Notes under the pieces: model-generated
Told to the model about the DNA's origin: nothing
Databases searched by the model: none
The model's input: only the letters and a program-made list of their open reading frames with translations
DNA from: Nostoc paludosum FACHB-159
GTDB taxonomy: Bacteria > Cyanobacteriota > Cyanobacteriia > Cyanobacteriales > Nostocaceae
Direction of reading: 5' to 3'
DNA length: 64,000 bases
Assembly: GCF_014698835.1 (NCBI RefSeq)
Contig: NZ_JACJTU010000025.1
Span: forward strand, 62,001-126,000
Made by a program: the position numbers and the translations under genes
Shown: positions 61,807 to 64,000 of the stretch, one piece after another
Layout: every line of letters begins with the position of its first letter
Numbering within the stretch: position 1 is the stretch's first letter

Positions 61807-62130
61807 TCATCTCCCCATCTCCCCATTCCCAACTCCCCGCTTCACTTCAAATCTCCGTAAACCTTCTGGTTCTTCGTACTCAACTTTAACTTCTTTAACT
61901 ACAGCAGCAGGTGGCCCGGAGTGACACCAGCGAACCATCTCATCTACAATCTCTCGCGCCCCTTCAAAAACTGCTTCTACTCGACTATCAGGGAGATTCC
62001 GCACCCAACCAGTTAATCCTAACTGGCTAGCTGTCTCCACAGTGGCGTAGCGGTAGCCCACTCCTTGGACTCGGCCAGAAATGAATACATGGGCGCGGAT
62101 GATCTTTGGCAGTGCTGTGGAATTCTGCAT
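61807..62130 (-). CDS. acyP: Acylphosphatase
   Basis: It hydrolyses acyl phosphates. 107 residues: HVFISGRVQGVGYRYATVETAS near 14-35 holds the catalytic Arg (GVGYR), and GWVRNLPDSRVEAVFEG near 41-57 the catalytic Asn. The last ten residues (RGVGNGEMGR) come from a CCCCATCTCC repeat, as at the ends of chlI and other genes; the core family needs only about 90. Confidence 0.93.
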   Translation of the reverse strand: MQNSTALPKIIRAHVFISGRVQGVGYRYATVETASQLGLTGWVRNLPDSRVEAVFEGAREIVDEMVRWCHSGPPAAVVKEVKVEYEEPEGLRRFEVKRGVGNGEMGR

Positions 62131-62207
62131 AGACTGGTCTGTTCTTTACGATTTCCAGTCTACCTAGTTTTGTATACACAACCTGTGTTTAACTCGAATT
62201 TGGGAAA

Positions 62208-62426
62208 TTAATCGAGGTCTTCGTCTTCATCGTCGTCTTTGCGACGATATCTATATCCGTAGTCTTCGTCCTCTTCGTCTTCGCTGCGATATCTGTAGTC
62301 GCGGTCTTCATCCTCTTCGTCTTCGCTGCGATAACTATATTGGGTGCGATCGCGATTATCCCACTCTTGATCGCGTTGATTCTGCCTGCCACCGACTATA
62401 TTCCTAAACAAATCGCCTATTCCCAT
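62208..62426 (-). CDS. Small acidic repeat protein
   Basis: 72 residues: a short N-terminal helix (MGIGDLFRNIVGGRQNQRDQ) then two and a half copies of YRSEDEEDEDRDY and related Asp/Glu/Tyr/Arg units. ATG 62426 has GGAGGAAAAC just ahead. Highly acidic and disordered. Unknown function; low complexity makes homology unreliable. Confidence 0.55.
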   Translation of the reverse strand: MGIGDLFRNIVGGRQNQRDQEWDNRDRTQYSYRSEDEEDEDRDYRYRSEDEEDEDYGYRYRRKDDDEDEDLD

Positions 62427-62628
62427 AATTGTTTTCCTCCTGAGGAAAGCGAATTCCCTAATCTAGAGTCACTTTTAGTAGTTTGTCTAATGCTTGTAGC
62501 TGATAAATCTTCCAGCAGGCGTAGATAGAAATAAAATTGCCCCTACCTTTGGAAGTGTAATAGGCTAATCATAAAGGTTTTCTTAAATTCTAATTTCTGG
62601 ATTCTAAATTCTCAATTCTTATCTACTT

Positions 62629-63006
62629 ATGTCTAATCTGCCACCACTCAATACAGACACAATTTGGGCAATTCTCAACGATGAACTAGATGATGCCACA
62701 GTTAATCAGTTGCTATGGCATTATTTAGGCTATCGCTATGATTCATCAACTGAACAATGGGATAATAGCCAAGTTCCCCCAGAATGGCAGGATGAGTACC
62801 CACAACCACCAAATTTTATTGACTCTCGCCCTCCAACAGTCAAGTTAAGTCGTTCCATTCCTACTGAAAATAAACAATCACTCAAAGAAAAGCTCGGCTT
62901 CAAAGGTTATAAAATTGGTGAATTTGGCCCTCGGCAAACTCGCAGAGCTACAGCCGCGAATTGGCTGTTAAGCTATCTGCAACAGAATAGCGCGAAAATC
63001 GATTAA
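62629..63006 (+). CDS. DUF1823-family cyanobacterial protein
   Basis: 125 residues. LPPLNTDTIWAILNDELDDATVNQLLWHYLGYRYD near 4-38 and EKLGFKGYKIGEFGPRQTRRATAANWLLSYLQ near 87-118 match the family as I recall it from cyanobacteria and plastid-bearing plants. Soluble, function unknown. ATG 62629 lacks a strong ribosome-binding site. Confidence 0.8.
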   Translation: MSNLPPLNTDTIWAILNDELDDATVNQLLWHYLGYRYDSSTEQWDNSQVPPEWQDEYPQPPNFIDSRPPTVKLSRSIPTENKQSLKEKLGFKGYKIGEFGPRQTRRATAANWLLSYLQQNSAKID

Positions 63007-63350
63007 AAGAGATTTATAATTCAGAATTTATAATTCAGCAATGTTGGAATTAGCTGCTTTATAACCGCATTTGATTAATTCTGACTCCTGAGTTTTCAAT
63101 TCTGAATTATTTTTATATTTTTGCCTTTTTGAAAACCATTGTATTTTTATTTTTTCTACTATTTTTGAAGGAATTAATGCTAGAAAAAAGTCAAAACTTC
63201 CCAAATATAGCTAAATTTTAGAAAAAATATTTCTCAATTCATCCTGAAGATAGAAGCACTACTTATTCAATTCATTCTCTAGAGCGATTTGCAAATTTAA
63301 TTAATCATCAGAGAATACTTCTATCAATCCTTGATCTTACAAACATTTCT
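63007..63350. other. Intergenic region before the GH13 gene
   Basis: A/T-rich. ATTCAGAATTTATAATTCAG near 63019 faces CAATTCTGAATTATTTTT near 63098, a loose inverted repeat with a T-rich end that may end the DUF1823 transcript. No gene. Confidence 0.5.
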
Positions 63351-64000
63351 ATGGCAAAGCCAATTGAATTTAATTTATTTGCACCATATAACAAAGGAGC
63401 CGCATTAATTGGTTCTTTTTCTGATTGGCAAGAAATTCCAATGGAAAAAGGTGAGGATGGCTATTTCCGCACAAGTGTTGAATTAGAAGATGGCGATTAT
63501 CAATATAAATTTCGTGTCCAAACAAATTCATGGTTTTTTGAACCAGAACAATGGGTTGAAGTCACAGACCCTTATGCAACTGATATAGATGAAGTGGGCG
63601 GAAAAGATAACGGTATTGTCCGTATCAAAGATGGGGAAAGAATTGTTGATACCTATGTTTGGAAACATGATGATAAACCGTTACCTGCTGACCACGAATT
63701 AGTAATTTATGAACTGCATGTTGGTGATTTTTCTGGTGGTGAAGATGATCCTTATGCACGCGGCAAATATAAACACGTTGTTGAAAAATTAGATTATTTG
63801 TGCGAATTAGGAATCAATGCTATTGAGTTGATGCCAATAAAAGAATATCCTGGCGATCATAGCTGGGGTTATAATCCCCGCCATTTCTTTGCAACAGAAT
63901 CTAGTTATGGTACTACTGCTGAGTTGAAAAACTTGATTGATGAGTGTCATGCTAGAGGCATTCGTGTAATTAATGATGGTATCTATAACCACTCAGAAGC
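63351..64000 (+). CDS. GH13 alpha-amylase-superfamily glycosidase, N-terminal part
   Basis: 216 codons, cut by the window end. An N-terminal CBM48/isoamylase-like domain starts IEFNLFAPYNKGAALIGSFSDW and holds FRVQTNSWFFEPEQWVEVTDPYA. The catalytic barrel begins with VIYELHVGDFSGG (about 119-131), with INAIELMPIKEYPGDHSWGYNPRHFFA near 161-187 and CHARGIRVINDGIYNHSEA at the end, the first GH13 conserved region. An alpha-glucan branching, debranching or trehalose-type enzyme; the missing catalytic Asp/Glu regions are needed to decide. ATG 63351. Confidence 0.88.
   Translation, partial: MAKPIEFNLFAPYNKGAALIGSFSDWQEIPMEKGEDGYFRTSVELEDGDYQYKFRVQTNSWFFEPEQWVEVTDPYATDIDEVGGKDNGIVRIKDGERIVDTYVWKHDDKPLPADHELVIYELHVGDFSGGEDDPYARGKYKHVVEKLDYLCELGINAIELMPIKEYPGDHSWGYNPRHFFATESSYGTTAELKNLIDECHARGIRVINDGIYNHSE

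Overview
The window is chromosomal DNA from a filamentous, heterocyst-forming cyanobacterium of the Nostocaceae, most likely a Nostoc. The basis is the many GCGATCGC (HIP1) octamers, photosynthesis genes (psbZ, chlI), a cyanobacterial PII gene (glnB), a clear hetF preceded by an array of NsiR1-like small-RNA genes, and the short repeats typical of Nostoc (heptamers such as CCCATGC, TAGAGACG palindromes and MITEs). No species is claimed.

Layout. 0-7.2 kb: end of a tRNA-Gly gene, ribH and psbZ, a three-part DHH/CBS/CCA-adding protein, one intact and one decayed Uma2 gene with a MITE between, pyrE, and tRNA-Met(CAT). 7.4-21.6 kb: mostly housekeeping and envelope genes: a CNNM/CorC-type membrane protein, queC, a Gfo/Idh/MocA oxidoreductase, a DedA protein, a chromosomal parM-parR pair, a phosphohexomutase, rdgB, glnB and thiD. 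22.6-28.9 kb: secreted proteins: a large beta-helix/RTX protein with near-identical internal repeats, and a membrane-anchored subtilase. 28.9-33.8 kb: the heterocyst-control locus. Five intact and two decayed NsiR1-like units lie antisense upstream of hetF; several carry a TCCGGA (DIF1) box about 35 bases before the predicted RNA start. 33.8-48.7 kb: a SanA/YdcF protein, a GH10-like glycosidase, chlI, a nucleotidyltransferase, the kdpA-B-F/G-C potassium-pump operon followed by a small TrkA-C protein, and an SLH-OprB porin.

48.9-59.3 kb is an accessory island. It opens with gene debris (a truncated Na/Pi cotransporter, an IS630-type fragment, an orphan cadherin-like domain). Next is a high-GC TetR regulator with a perfect 31-bp palindrome just upstream, then a partly duplicated CPBP-protease locus and several small secreted or membrane proteins. 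It ends with two GC-rich secreted hydrolases of apparently different foreign origin: a proteobacterial-looking prolyl oligopeptidase and an actinobacterial-looking TAP-type lipoprotein peptidase.

59.3-64 kb returns to ordinary cyanobacterial DNA: small membrane proteins, a cupin gene divergent from a deleted AraC pseudogene, acyP, a DUF1823 gene and the start of a GH13 glycosidase that runs off the window.

The best-supported regulatory system is the NsiR1-hetF locus, which is known in Anabaena/Nostoc PCC 7120. The layout here (spread-out, partly decayed copies) is what differs. I found no CRISPR array, rRNA or prophage. I see no strong case for a wholly undescribed system; the nearest candidates are the island and the MITE and repeat events that reshape gene ends.
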